Numbered from the stretch's first letter, positions 47,955-58,032 are shown. The stretch: DNA of 64,000 bases from Tritrichomonas musculus (GCA_039105265.1 JAPFFF010000011.1:5332001-5396000); one strand, 5' to 3'. Program-made: numbers and translations. The notes: generated by a model from the letters alone, not told the origin.

Positions 47955-48488
47955 TTAGAAATCGGTTGTATCGATCTCATCATCGGGGTCTGGAGCTGTT
48001 TCCCTTGGGGGACCGTTTATAGGCATTTGGGTGTTGATTAATTTTTGGGTCATATACATGGAGATACTCAACTTTAGGTTATCGTAGATGAGTCTACGCA
48101 ATAGAGTTACTCGTTTATGAGGTTCCACGTTGGAGACCGCATCGATTACATCCTTTGATGTGACATATTGTATCAATCGGTCGTGATCCTCAATATCCAA
48201 AAACTTGCTTCGATTGAATATATGAGTTCTATTTAAACGAGGTCGAGGATGTTCAATAGATTGAGTTTCAGTTTCATCAGGAGGTGAGGCAGGAACTGCG
48301 TTCTCAGTTGCTTCAGGAGGTGAGTCCTGAGTTGAATCCTGAGGTGAATCCTGAGGTGAATCTGTGGAAGGTTTGCGTTTACTGCTCCAACGTTTAATCA
48401 AATGCTTGACATCTCGGCGTAAATCGGTGATACCATCTACGATTTTTGAGAGTATATCAGTGTCAGATTCTGTAGCTGAAATATCCAT
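47955..48488 (-). CDS. Conserved acidic protein, homologue of 14807-15310 (inner element)
   Basis: 177 residues. N-terminal helical region, then a Pro/Ser linker with SPQDSPQDSTQDS repeats, then the conserved segment FNRSKFLDIEDHDRLIQYV and a helical end (LIYDNLKLSISMYMTQKL). A CAAAAATA box at 48494-48501 lies 5 bases before the start. Function unknown; shared by both families. Confidence 0.65.
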   Translation of the reverse strand: MDISATESDTDILSKIVDGITDLRRDVKHLIKRWSSKRKPSTDSPQDSPQDSTQDSPPEATENAVPASPPDETETQSIEHPRPRLNRTHIFNRSKFLDIEDHDRLIQYVTSKDVIDAVSNVEPHKRVTLLRRLIYDNLKLSISMYMTQKLINTQMPINGPPRETAPDPDDEIDTTDF

Positions 48489-48493
48489 TTATG

Positions 48494-48501
48494 CAAAAAT
48501 A
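48494..48501 (-). promoter_or_regulatory. TATTTTTG box
   Basis: 5 bases before the start at 48488. Confidence 0.5.
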
Positions 48502-48510
48502 AAATATTAT

Positions 48511-49278
48511 TTAAAGATGTATATTTTTAAAGTATTTGTCTACAGCTTCATGAAACTCATCAAGGCATGATTTGTTAATGATAATATCAGTACCACCTAC
48601 ACGGACATCATCCCCTTTGAACATAGCTTTGGCCATTCGTTTGATATCTTCATTCGGGGTCATCGCAATTGGTAGGTCATCAACATATGCCCAGCGCTTC
48701 TTCTCATCTTGATAAATCTTACTGACCTGCCTCCATGAATGCTTGTTGCGACGAACGAGATGAAGTATCACAAAATTCTTATTTTTGGGAAGTTCCTCAA
48801 GCCATATCATATATCGGTAGCTATGTTTGTGATCTTTGGGGACAGCCCTTGGAGTTAGGTCATCGATTTTGTTAACCAGCTGCTCACGTTGCTTCTCAAA
48901 ATATGAATCCAATAGCTTGGCAATATATATGGCATACTTTCGATTAGCCCAGCATGCAACATCATTGACAAGCAATCGGTGAATGTATGTGCCTTTCAAA
49001 TCATTCGGTAAATTAGGTCTATCTTGAACAATATCTAGGTCGCAGCAATTTTGCTGTGACGATAATTCATCAAGAATTTCATTGGTTTCAGCGAGTTGCC
49101 TCCACCTATAAGCTTGTTTCTTTGAATTACATGCAGTGAGAATCGATTGCATCTGGTACATATCATCTTTGATTGAATGTATCAAACGAAGCTTCTCATT
49201 ATACTGGATGTATTCATATTCGTCATTGATTGGTTCGACAATGGCTGACATTGGAATGTTGATTGCTGTTGATTCCAT
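48511..49278 (-). CDS. KilA-N domain protein (inner element)
   Basis: 255 residues. DEYEYIQYNEKLRLIHSIKD and the KilA-N segment GTYIHRLLVNDVACWANRKY match the middle-element protein, as do YRYMIWLEE and ILHLVRRNKHSWRQVS. A 22-base palindrome (49039-49060), also found between other genes of this family, lies inside the coding region and supplies part of the SSQQNCCDLD stretch, where the homologue has unrelated residues. DNA binding is inferred from the domain. Confidence 0.82.
   Translation of the reverse strand: MESTAINIPMSAIVEPINDEYEYIQYNEKLRLIHSIKDDMYQMQSILTACNSKKQAYRWRQLAETNEILDELSSQQNCCDLDIVQDRPNLPNDLKGTYIHRLLVNDVACWANRKYAIYIAKLLDSYFEKQREQLVNKIDDLTPRAVPKDHKHSYRYMIWLEELPKNKNFVILHLVRRNKHSWRQVSKIYQDEKKRWAYVDDLPIAMTPNEDIKRMAKAMFKGDDVRVGGTDIIINKSCLDEFHEAVDKYFKNIHL
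49039..49060. repeat. 22-base palindromic repeat, site 5, inside the KilA-N gene
   Basis: The most symmetrical copy (10 pairs including one G-T). It lies in frame within the coding region of the KilA-N gene of the inner element, with the preceding TAGG shared with sites 2 and 4. Confidence 0.85.
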
Positions 49279-49366
49279 TTCAAGCTGGATAAAAATTGAG
49301 TTGCATTGAGAACTAGTTAGTTATGGACTCATCTCACACCTCATACCTCATACCTCATACCTCATA

Positions 49367-50910
49367 CCTCACCTCAAATTGGTATAGGGGTACCCAAGAG
49401 GGGGGTCATAAAATTCATTTTAGGTAAATCCTTTAATTGGGAATCCTCATAAGTCCAAAAATAAATTATTCAAGCCTTGCTATAGTATATAACTCTCTTA
49501 CTCTTCTCCCATGCAATGGTCTTAAGCAGGAACTGCGTTCTCAGTTTACCCGATTTTGAGAGTATTACACCTAATCCACGAGGGGTTACATTAGTGTCGA
49601 AGTACGCATTATATTTTTGAGTCAATTCTACTATACATATCTTATCATTTGGGAGACCCTTTATGAAATCGTCTAAGGTCTTCTCCTGATCAATCTCATA
49701 TACTTCAGCTATAATGGGTGTAGTTTGGGATTCGGCATTTGATTCCTTGGCAGATTCCTTGGCAGATACCTTGGCAGATACCTCAGTCAAACTCTGTTTG
49801 GATTTCTCAGCCATCTCTGGTTCCTTAATGTGGATATAATTTAAGAGCTCATTTTCACATATTTTTGCAATGCAATCCTTGATTTCCTTATCGATGATTT
49901 TGGATAAATCGTGTAAGATATATTCATTGAGATTCTTCATGAGTACTCTAGAGTACCCAATAACGAGTTCACTAGATGACATTTCAGTTGGGGGATATTG
50001 ATCAAGTTTATTATCGATTGCATCAATGATTGTTCCAAGGTATAGATTATAACAAGCATTACTGATTTCCTCGCGCAATTTCACTAGGGAATCATATTTA
50101 TGTATATCATTTGCGAAATATTCATTTGATGCAACTTCGTTGCTGAGCGCAAGCGTTGCAACTTCAGCGAGTAACTTGGTGAAGCTAGATATTAATCTTT
50201 GTGTTAATGAATCGAATAGGTTTATGACCTTGGTAGAGGTTCTATCATAGTATACGAATTTAATGGTACCCTCATATGATTTGTCTTTGGGACATAAGGA
50301 TTTGACCTTATTGACAAACGATTCGAATATGCAACTGAGCAAATTCTGGTTGAACATATTGATATCCTTTGTGATGATGTCAATAGCATAATCAAGGGGG
50401 TGCGTATAACTGTAAATCAAAGTTTTGCGTTTCTTATCGAGCTCATCTTGAAATTTCATTAGACGTTCGCGATCTCGGTTGATATATGATAACTCCTTCA
50501 TTAGCAGTGCTCGCTCAGGAGATTCAATGTTTGTATAACTATCAATTTTGGTATTCATATCTTGGATCCACTCATCGTACTCATCAAGCGAGAGCTCCTT
50601 ATGTATATAGCACTTGATAGCTGACTCGCGATCATGTTCACGTTGGGATTTATTCAATATTTTGTTCATACGAATCTCCAATTCCTTGCAGAAAGAACCT
50701 TCATATGAAACTACTTGGGTGTTAGTTGGGACAACGCTCATTTTCAAACCAGATAAAAAATTAAATTGATTCAAGAATTGCATTATTTTTGGGATTGTCA
50801 ATTTATGGAAATGCGTAAGCATTTATCTTGAGGCGAAGCCGAATGGAATTTACCTAAAATGGATTTTGAGAGGCCCCTCTTGGGTACCCCTATACCAATT
50901 TGAGGTGAGG
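49367..50910. repeat. 63-bp inverted repeats around the TIR gene, right arm
   Basis: Mirror copy of the cassette in the left arm; the two repeats lie at 49367-49429 and 50848-50910. Confidence 0.85.
49470..50822 (-). CDS. TIR-borne 450-residue protein, right copy (inner element)
   Basis: Identical to the protein at 25316-26668, in inverted orientation. Starts considered: 50822 (MLTHFHKL) and 50741 (MSVVPTNT). Both copies point inward from their tips, so transcription runs toward the element body. Helical, with a Lys/Glu/Ser/Ala repeat and a winged-helix-like C-terminus. Two identical copies per element would double dosage. Unknown family. Confidence 0.75.
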   Translation of the reverse strand: MLTHFHKLTIPKIMQFLNQFNFLSGLKMSVVPTNTQVVSYEGSFCKELEIRMNKILNKSQREHDRESAIKCYIHKELSLDEYDEWIQDMNTKIDSYTNIESPERALLMKELSYINRDRERLMKFQDELDKKRKTLIYSYTHPLDYAIDIITKDINMFNQNLLSCIFESFVNKVKSLCPKDKSYEGTIKFVYYDRTSTKVINLFDSLTQRLISSFTKLLAEVATLALSNEVASNEYFANDIHKYDSLVKLREEISNACYNLYLGTIIDAIDNKLDQYPPTEMSSSELVIGYSRVLMKNLNEYILHDLSKIIDKEIKDCIAKICENELLNYIHIKEPEMAEKSKQSLTEVSAKVSAKESAKESNAESQTTPIIAEVYEIDQEKTLDDFIKGLPNDKICIVELTQKYNAYFDTNVTPRGLGVILSKSGKLRTQFLLKTIAWEKSKRVIYYSKA

Positions 50911-50976
50911 TGTGAGGTATGAGGTATGAGGTGTGAGGTATGAGGTGTGATGTGTGACCCCTTAAGTGAACCTCTT

Positions 50977-51207
50977 AGTAGTGATGGATGTTCCGCATGG
51001 GGATATTGGGGATATGGAGGGAATACCTGGCACATGCAATTTCCTTTAAAAGACCATAGATTCCTTGTATTTGGACTATGACATTTCAGCAAAAATTCAA
51101 GGTCTGGAGCTTAATTTTAAATGGTTATGTGAATATCAAAATTAGGCTAGATGTGGCTGTTATATTTGAAATTTATCTGGTCCCCATGCGGAACATCCAT
51201 CACTACT
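50977..51207. repeat. Fold-back tip of the inner element, right
   Basis: Mirror image of the left tip: 27-bp inverted copies at 50977-51003 and 51181-51207. Confidence 0.9.
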
Positions 51208-51213
51208 GAGGAC
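51208..51213. repeat. Target duplication GAGGAC, right
   Basis: Second copy of the 6-bp duplication directly after the right tip of the inner element. Confidence 0.93.
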
Positions 51214-53649
51214 CCGATAGATTATTTTAAGAAAACGTTTCTCAGTACATACAAACTAGAACACCCCAATGATTTAATTAATTTGTTGTATCAAATACAA
51301 AACAATGAATATACAGGAAGAAGTGTCGGAAAGATTCGTGAAATGAAAGTCAAGTTTCGTCGATTTGTTTCATTGATGAACAAAATCAATGCTGGTATTA
51401 AAAGCAAAGGCAATCAATTCCTTAGTTTAAGAGAGTACACAACAGATAAAAAAAGTCTTGATACAATTATCAATTACTTCAATATTGTTGTCAACGATGA
51501 TTTAAATTATAGCTCTGATGGTTTTCGTTCATCACCCATCAAACCACCGAGAAAGAGTCAAACACCACAAGCCACCAAAGGAAGAAGAAAGAGAACAAGC
51601 ATACATGAACCAACACCTGACAGCAGTAAACGAAGAACACCAAGAAGAAAACGCATAACTCCGAGTGATTCTGATGAATTAATGAATACAAGTTTTTTGG
51701 AGCAAGATGATTCCCTACCATCAATATCATTCAACTTCCCAGAATTAGAAGAAGAGGAGGAAGATAACCTATCAGCCTTGTTGTTATCTCCTTATGATTT
51801 GGTAGATGATGACATTGAATTGCTCAAGCAATTAGGCTATAATCAACCATGGCTCAATGTACTACCAAGATGTTATGAAGCAGCAAAGAAACCACAAAAC
51901 AAACTTGATGAACAAGCAAAGGAAAACGTTGATGCATTACATCAAACACTAGAAATTATCAGAGACAAGATGAAGAGAAACATTGATATAACCAATGAAC
52001 AAAAATCAATTACAGGTTTATCATCATTCTTCAGAGTGTTTGACACAATCATTAATAGAAAACCTATCAAAGGCTCTGATGTCATACAACCAATCAAACC
52101 ACCATCAATGAAACCAATCCCGTTTGTGAAACCAAATGATGTTGTTAATAATTTTTCAGCATCTAAAAGAGTCATGACAGACGCAGACGATTTTTCGCAG
52201 TCATTTGTTTTCGATAGAGAAGATGGTGATGACCTCAATCAAACATTCACTGATTACGCTCAACAAGCAAATAAACCAAAGAAGCATGGCAAGTTCATTG
52301 ATGGTGATAAAGTTGAATTTAATCAAAAAATATTTAAACCTGGAAATCCATTTGCACAAAAAATATCTGATGATGAAATTAATGCTTTAATTAAAAATGC
52401 TAAAGCAGCAACAGTAAGAGGTAAGCGCGAGGACAGAGATGCCCCAACCGTTCTTGAAAACATTGATAGAGATTTCACAAACCTTAACATTCAATCACCC
52501 GCCAAGAGTTCAACATACTATAAACAAAACTTCCTTGATTTAATCATTAATGGTAATTATAGAATCAAATACATTCCTGCCGCCTCAACCAGAGACCAAG
52601 CAACAATATACTGTCATACACATCTTGACCAAGACGGAAAGCCAAAATATCGTTTACTTCCTACAAACGCTATGGACCCAAATGGTGAAGCAATAACAGA
52701 CCTGAACGGAGATAAGATTGATGATATTGTATTAGTTGATAAGAAAGGAGTGCCACAAATAATAAACGGATATAAACTTGTATTTGCTTCTCCTTATAAG
52801 AAAGTATGGAAGACAGTTGTCAAATCAGCTGTAGAAAGGAAAGCTAAACCGTTCAATGTTTGGCTCAATGAACAATTCAATAAATCAAAGGATTCCGTAG
52901 ATTGGGAGAAAGGTGAATATAATATTAATCCAAATGAAACCATCCAGAAATATACAGAATTCTATCACAATGAGCTCGGTTTAGGAAAGCCAAAAGTCAG
53001 CAAACGATTAAGCCCTTCATCATATTGGTCAAGCTATTTCGCAAAGGTTTGGAAAGTCTTCTGGCAATTATTCCCACAATTCAAACCATTAACAAGAATC
53101 ATTTCATACCTTTCAGTTTCAAATGTACTGTTTTGTATATACTTTGATAACAATGTCAAGAAAGAGATTGAAAAAGGTGGTCAGCCAATGAATTACATTC
53201 AATGGTTGGCATGGAAGAAAATCAACAAATCAAAGTACAATCAAATGATTGGTAAGCGAATGACAACATTCATCAATAATTTGTCAAAGGTCATTAACTT
53301 TGAAAGCGGTGAATTCAATCCTAATAGAAGTGCTTGGGAAGGAATGCCAATCGCTTTCATTCAATCAATGGAATCATTGATACTATCATACTTAGTAAAT
53401 GTCAGTATGAATGACAAGCAGAGACCCCAAAAACTAGCTGAAAAGACTCAATTAGCTGCTGAAATACCAACAGAAGAGATAAGAGAAAATAAAGAAGAAT
53501 ATAATCGAATAATCAACAACTTGATTGATAAAATCTATGGTCAACAATGTGGCTATCTCGAATATAAGGAAAAACTAAATGCACAGAAGAAAGACCAATT
53601 AAGTAATGTAAACAGATACGATATTGATATATTTCAAGAAGAAGCATGA
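51208..53649 (+). pseudogene. Large-protein gene, main part (middle element, split)
   Basis: About 813 codons after the inner element. The C-terminal 450 residues match the family-1 large protein: FLDLIINGNYRIKYIPAAST, DLNGDKIDDIVLVD, NGYKLVFASPYKKVWK and PKVSKRLSPSSYWSSYF. The SEVP repeats are absent; instead there is a Lys/Arg-rich stretch (TPRRKRITPS) and an acidic one. Apart from the inner insertion the frame looks open. The codons before 51208 in this frame belong to the inner element's TIR. Confidence 0.82.
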
Positions 53650-53702
53650 ATCAGAGAATAAAAATAAATGAAATGATATTCATTGAATCATGTTGATTGC
53701 TT

Positions 53703-54233
53703 TTATTTTTGTTCACTCATTTTGCGTTTTGGTCTTCGATGTTTGGATGTGTTGAGTCTACGTGTTGGACTCAAATCAGCATCAAACGGAGTGATTTCAG
53801 TTTTATCAAGTGATTCATCGGTGTTTCTCAATTGATTCCAATACCTCGAATCATTCCAAACCATCGACGGTGAAGGAGGGTTTGGTTGTTGAATGAATGA
53901 TGATTTGATTCTGTTGATTCGTTGTTTAGCTTTTATTGATTCAGCTTGTCTTTGTTTTTCTTTGGCATATACTTCATATATTGGGTCATCTTGTAATTGC
54001 TCAAATAACTTCTCTCTTATTCGAACTCTTCTTTCGAGTGCAGGATGTTGTTTAAATGTTGGTGGCGGGCTTCTTATGTTTCTGAATTTGCGAGGAATAT
54101 AATAATCACATGTCGGGGGTGGTCCTTCAGTGATGTTAACGAATTTTGGTGTGTTTGGATAGTATTCAGGTGGTTTATATGATGAAGGTCCAAAAAAAGC
54201 TTCAAACACTGGAGGCGAATGATTGTTATTCAT
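53703..54233 (-). CDS. Pro-rich basic protein (middle element only)
   Basis: 176 residues, starting MNNNHSPPVFEAFFGPSSY. Many Pro and Tyr in the first 60, a charged helix (RIREKLFEQLQDDPIYEVYA) in the middle and a basic C-terminus (KHRRPKRKMSEQK). It takes the place held in family 1 by the Pro/Ser-rich protein, but I see no sequence similarity. The basic tail could contact DNA or the capsid interior. Unknown function. Confidence 0.6.
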   Translation of the reverse strand: MNNNHSPPVFEAFFGPSSYKPPEYYPNTPKFVNITEGPPPTCDYYIPRKFRNIRSPPPTFKQHPALERRVRIREKLFEQLQDDPIYEVYAKEKQRQAESIKAKQRINRIKSSFIQQPNPPSPSMVWNDSRYWNQLRNTDESLDKTEITPFDADLSPTRRLNTSKHRRPKRKMSEQK

Positions 54234-54240
54234 TTTGAAT

Positions 54241-54591
54241 TCAATAAATTAATAAGCAACTGAATATAAATGATTCGGGTTCAATAACGTTTCCTTTCAT
54301 GTCTGTAAACCATAAATGATATTCTTTTTTTGTGTTGTTCAGACACTCATATTTACGGTATTTGGTTTGTCTTCTGTTAGCAAGCATAATGAAATGGTCG
54401 CAGAAAGGCATGAATTCAACTATATCTGAATGAACCATCAAATCACCAACAATATGTTGATTGACAACAGCCCCACAATACTGAACAACAATGTACTTCT
54501 TGTTGCGACTATAAACGAAATCATCAGGAAGAATAAAATCTTTTGATTGTGTGTGATAGTATCGTTTAGTTGTGTTTTGTTTAGCTTTCAT
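54241..54591 (-). CDS. 110-residue-type conserved protein (middle element)
   Basis: 116 residues from MKAKQNTTKRYYHTQSKDF. Strong similarity to the family-1 protein: SRNKKYIVVQYCGAVVNQHI, VHSDIVEF, CDHFIMLANRRQTKYRKYE, and the hydrophobic end FIFSCLLIY. Its start overlaps the integrase stop by 11 bases, so the coupling to integrase is kept although the block is inverted relative to other genes. Confidence 0.72.
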   Translation of the reverse strand: MKAKQNTTKRYYHTQSKDFILPDDFVYSRNKKYIVVQYCGAVVNQHIVGDLMVHSDIVEFMPFCDHFIMLANRRQTKYRKYECLNNTKKEYHLWFTDMKGNVIEPESFIFSCLLIY

Positions 54592-55696
54592 TTTGCGTTT
54601 TATAAGCCAAAAAGAATATTTTATAATCATCATTCAAAGCATCTATTGATGAACAAACATATTTTGTGTACATGATTGGTACAGTTATTATTGTTTTATT
54701 CTTCCGTGTTTTGTTAGTTTGACGCAAAGGATTTAATAGTTTACATTTAACGTTTCCAGACTCATAGCAAATGAATTCAGCGAGTTCATTGAACACTCTT
54801 CTTCGCTTTTCATGTTTCTTTTCTGTTTTTCCGTAATCGGTGTGAATGAGTATTATATTTTTGGGTTTATATGATAGAAGACCTTTAAATCGTTGTTTTT
54901 GTTGAATCTCTTTCAATTGCATTGATTTCGCTCTTATGTATTGCCATTCAAGGTCGCGGTCGTCTTGCATCTGTTGAGGTGTTAGATAAATGTATTTTGA
55001 TTGTCGTTTGTCAAGGTATTCATCAGTTTCTTCATCAAATGATGTGTATAAAGGATTCAATAAACGAAGAGATGAATGAGGCGTGTTATTGTACCATTCA
55101 ACCATTTGTTGCATCAATACATTGTTTGTCATTCGTTGTTGTGATTGACCAAAAGCATTTCGTAATGTTCTGATTACTGCATCGACACATTTATGAGCAT
55201 TCGTGAAAGGTGAATCATCAATGATTAACTTTATTTTGTTAGGAGCTTTGAATTTAATTGATGGATTGTCTGATTGATATCGCTCTTTACCGTTGCAATA
55301 ACTTTTGAATGCATTTGATATGAAAGCCTTTTCACCATCACATTTAATTGTTTCGATTCTGATATTCCTTTTATTGACTAGTTTATCAATTACTTTGATT
55401 ACATACAACTCAGATTTGTAATCAATTGGTTCAACAATTAAGTATTTGGTGTTTACATTGATAAGAACAAGATAAGCTTTGTTTAATGCAAACATTATAT
55501 CGATTTCGTACGCATACGGTTCAAATGAGAAGTCAGGTTTTGATAGTTTCTTTACTGTTTTCAATTGAAAGTCAGGTATATAGGGCTCAGTTTTAATGTT
55601 TGTGTCTTTGATGTACTTGTATTTAGATTTGAAAGGATAGTTGATTGATTCTTTGTAGCTGCGTGTACTCGCTGCATCTTCGATGTATTCATTCAT
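54581..55696 (-). CDS. INT: Retroviral-type integrase of Polinton (middle element)
   Basis: 371 residues from MNEYIEDAASTRSYKES; this start lies 8 bases after a TATTTTTG box and removes an unconserved leader. Core: EIDIMF (Asp66), IKCDGEKAF (Asp120), HKCVDAVIRTLRNAFG (acidic 173). The C-terminal module (KNIILIHTDYGKTEKKHEKR) matches family 1 well. It lacks the Pro-rich N-terminal repeats of family 1. Expected to catalyse insertion with 6-bp duplication, as seen for this element. Confidence 0.88.
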   Translation of the reverse strand: MNEYIEDAASTRSYKESINYPFKSKYKYIKDTNIKTEPYIPDFQLKTVKKLSKPDFSFEPYAYEIDIMFALNKAYLVLINVNTKYLIVEPIDYKSELYVIKVIDKLVNKRNIRIETIKCDGEKAFISNAFKSYCNGKERYQSDNPSIKFKAPNKIKLIIDDSPFTNAHKCVDAVIRTLRNAFGQSQQRMTNNVLMQQMVEWYNNTPHSSLRLLNPLYTSFDEETDEYLDKRQSKYIYLTPQQMQDDRDLEWQYIRAKSMQLKEIQQKQRFKGLLSYKPKNIILIHTDYGKTEKKHEKRRRVFNELAEFICYESGNVKCKLLNPLRQTNKTRKNKTIITVPIMYTKYVCSSIDALNDDYKIFFLAYKTQNES

Positions 55697-55704
55697 TTGA
55701 ATCG

Positions 55705-55712
55705 CAAAAATA
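55705..55712 (-). promoter_or_regulatory. TATTTTTG box
   Basis: 8 bases before the integrase start at 55696; decides that start. Confidence 0.5.
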
Positions 55713-55784
55713 AAGCATTCATTAATGAAGGAACTCTGTTCCCTTTTGCAAAGCAAAATGATTATTTAATGAAAATCAATTCAT

Positions 55785-57728
55785 TTATTCATTTGCTTGA
55801 CTTCCTTTTGGTGTTTCATCATCAACGTAAACCAATCCGTCAAGAGATAAATGGAAATAGGTGTCGCGAGTGATGAACAACTGGGTCGGGCATGGATGAT
55901 GAATGGTTCCATCTGGCTCAACAACATTGTAATATGTATCATCATCTCCTGTATATATTGGTTGCCCATTGACTTGTATTTGCACGTTTCCGAAACCTGA
56001 ATCTAAGCCGTCGAATGTATATCCTGCGCTTGCTCGTTCAGTTTGAATGTTGAAAACAAATGATGTTGCATCACTGATTGTGTTGTTGTATCTCTTACCG
56101 TTCGTGTCATTCTTTGGCATTGTCATTGAGTCTTCAAATTCCTTTGTGCATGAAAGAGTGATTGCATCTAAATCACCAGCCGTTAATTGATTTTCAAAGA
56201 ATCGTGCACCAATAGTTGAAACGTTTTCGTCTGGGAAGTTCTTTCCACCAATATTCAAGAAACAGTTTTGATAAACTGGGTTTTCAAAGACAGTTAAATC
56301 ATTATGATGCTTTGGAAACATGATTGATAAATTAGTTGCATTGATTAATGGGATATTCAATGTTGACTTGATTCCGTTAGCTGCTGGAGCGATTGGGAAA
56401 GCATGATAATCAACTTTTTGTGAAGGAATGATTAAACCTTGTCTCAAAATGTCCTCAATTCCTTGTCTTGTAGCTTCACAAACACCAAAGCCTTGCATAT
56501 TAGATTTACAAGCCATGATTGTCATTCGATTAACAGTTAATGTCGCTGTTTGTTTTGAATAATGAGCGCTCATCAACTTGTTGGCTTCAGTTTTAGATAC
56601 AAAGTTAACGTAAACATGACCTGCATGTGATGGTTGAGGTAATTTACCATGTTCTTTGGTATAATGGGCTTGACAAATTGCTTTATTATCATCAGTCTTT
56701 TCAATTCCAAGTTCAGTAAATTCATCATCAGTAAAGCTAAATATTAATGAACAATTTTCAATCAGTTCATCGAAATCACCTCCAGATGCAGATACGTATT
56801 GTTCTCTAACTTCATACTTCAATTGATATTTCGTTGGTGTTGGTTCAGGTGATGGTGGGTCTGGATTGTCTCCAGGTCCTGGAATCACAGCTTGATTACC
56901 GATTTGTGTGAATTGATGTTTGAGGTGTCCTCGTGCCTTGATTTCCTTTAGTCTGTTTAATTCTTCCATCGATATTGAATCATTGTCTTCAAGAAATACT
57001 TTTGCTTCAGCAACTGTGTAAGGGTCTAATACTGCCCAAACAAGACCAGCTGGACTGACTTGAAAACGAATTGATAAATCACCAATGATTCCGTTAGGGA
57101 ATAAATCAAATGCTTGTAATGCGAGCAAATCATCAAAAGGAACATTCAAATCAAATTCGACTTCACTTCTTCCAGTGTTCTTAAATGAATTCAAGTTAAC
57201 ATAAACTCCTGCATGTGTCTGTGAATAGTTGCTAATGTTTTCCCACAATGAATGAACGAATCTGCGACGTTTCTTCTCGGCTTCTGGTTTAACTGAAGAA
57301 TACAAGAAGCCTTCACGAATGCATTCATTCTGTTGGTATCCGACATTGACATTATTATGAAGAATCTCTAACCTGTCAAACAACTGGTTTGATGATTTGA
57401 AACCGACAAACAGTTTGTACAAGTTGTTGGGGTCATTGATTTCATTTAATTTACTCATATCTGTATTCAATGATAAATCTAATTTAACGTGAAATGTTAA
57501 GAAACCTTTATCAATATCACTTACGAAGTGGTCAGGATGTGTTAAACTGATTTGCGAATATTGTCCTTGATGAAATGGAGCTGGTTGGTCATGACAGTCA
57601 ACAGTTCTAAATGAAAATGAACGTGTACCGTCATTGACATTAATCATGTTTCTCATCTCTTCAAATGCATGAAGAACGTTTCCTGTTTCAGTGCGAAGAT
57701 TATGGGCTCTCTCGTTTCGATATAACAT
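55785..57728 (-). CDS. MCP: Polinton major capsid protein (middle element)
   Basis: 647 residues starting MLYRNERAHNLRTETGN. Highly conserved with family 1: SFRTVDCHDQPAPFHQGQYS, NVPFDDLLALQAFDLFPNG, NCFLNIGGKNFPDENVSTIG. The Pro/Ser repeat insert is reduced to a few residues (PDPPSPEPTP), and the adjacent surface region (about 290-390) is the most divergent, as expected for an exposed loop. Double jelly-roll fold by family. The best conserved protein between the two families. Confidence 0.88.
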   Translation of the reverse strand: MLYRNERAHNLRTETGNVLHAFEEMRNMINVNDGTRSFSFRTVDCHDQPAPFHQGQYSQISLTHPDHFVSDIDKGFLTFHVKLDLSLNTDMSKLNEINDPNNLYKLFVGFKSSNQLFDRLEILHNNVNVGYQQNECIREGFLYSSVKPEAEKKRRRFVHSLWENISNYSQTHAGVYVNLNSFKNTGRSEVEFDLNVPFDDLLALQAFDLFPNGIIGDLSIRFQVSPAGLVWAVLDPYTVAEAKVFLEDNDSISMEELNRLKEIKARGHLKHQFTQIGNQAVIPGPGDNPDPPSPEPTPTKYQLKYEVREQYVSASGGDFDELIENCSLIFSFTDDEFTELGIEKTDDNKAICQAHYTKEHGKLPQPSHAGHVYVNFVSKTEANKLMSAHYSKQTATLTVNRMTIMACKSNMQGFGVCEATRQGIEDILRQGLIIPSQKVDYHAFPIAPAANGIKSTLNIPLINATNLSIMFPKHHNDLTVFENPVYQNCFLNIGGKNFPDENVSTIGARFFENQLTAGDLDAITLSCTKEFEDSMTMPKNDTNGKRYNNTISDATSFVFNIQTERASAGYTFDGLDSGFGNVQIQVNGQPIYTGDDDTYYNVVEPDGTIHHPCPTQLFITRDTYFHLSLDGLVYVDDETPKGSQANE

Positions 57729-57777
57729 TTATGATTGAATAAAAAGGAAATAAAACACTTTTATCATTAATTAAATT

Positions 57778-58032
57778 ATGGGTGTCGGTATATTCAACAA
57801 AATCAAGAACGCATTTAAATCAATTGGCGGTAAAGTTAAATCATTTGCTCAGAAAGCAGTTAAAGCAATTCCAAAAGTTGTTGATGTTGGAAAGCAAATC
57901 ATGGACAGAGTCAAACCAATTACACAATTCATTCCTGGTGTTGGTCAAGTAGTTGACGCAATTGATACAGGTTTAAATGCTGTCGACAAAGTAGGTAAAT
58001 TTGGTAAATCAATACTGAATGAAGTTAAATGA
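57778..58032 (+). CDS. Small amphipathic, pVI-like protein (middle element)
   Basis: 84 residues starting MGVGIFNKIKNAFKSIGGKV. Same layout as the family-1 protein, with the turn TQFIPGVGQVVDAIDTGLN. Because amphipathy and the Gly/Pro turn are conserved while other residues vary, a membrane-active or capsid-lining role is plausible. A TCATT site lies 14 bases before the start; divergent from the capsid gene. Confidence 0.7.
   Translation: MGVGIFNKIKNAFKSIGGKVKSFAQKAVKAIPKVVDVGKQIMDRVKPITQFIPGVGQVVDAIDTGLNAVDKVGKFGKSILNEVK

Larger units (their letters stand above)
24931..51207 (+). mobile_element. Inner Polinton (family 1), long-TIR copy
   Basis: A 26.3-kb element with about 1.88-kb TIRs that differ, as far as I can see, only by one 7-bp repeat unit. 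It is flanked by the 6-bp duplication GAGGAC. It is a sister of the outer copy but sits inside the middle element, so it is the youngest insertion. The ends look intact. Two of its genes (large protein and polymerase) look broken, about one break each; the others are open. Its length above the usual 15-20 kb comes from the long TIRs, each holding a complete gene, and from an enlarged fibre gene. Confidence 0.95.
49331..51207 (-). repeat. Right TIR of the inner element, gene-containing
   Basis: Inverted partner of 24931-26814 with the same parts in mirror order, including a second identical copy of the 450-codon gene at 49470-50822. The identity of both arms, including the whole gene, implies either very recent insertion or continuing copying between arms during protein-primed replication. 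Confidence 0.93.

Noticed and set aside
51151-51207. Apparent N-terminus of the large-protein frame after the inner element
   Set aside because: Read from the inner element's TIR; not part of the gene.
24931-51207. Assembly duplication of the outer copy as the source of the inner copy
   Set aside because: The inner copy has its own TIRs, target duplication, longer fibre gene and many private differences, so it is a separate insertion.
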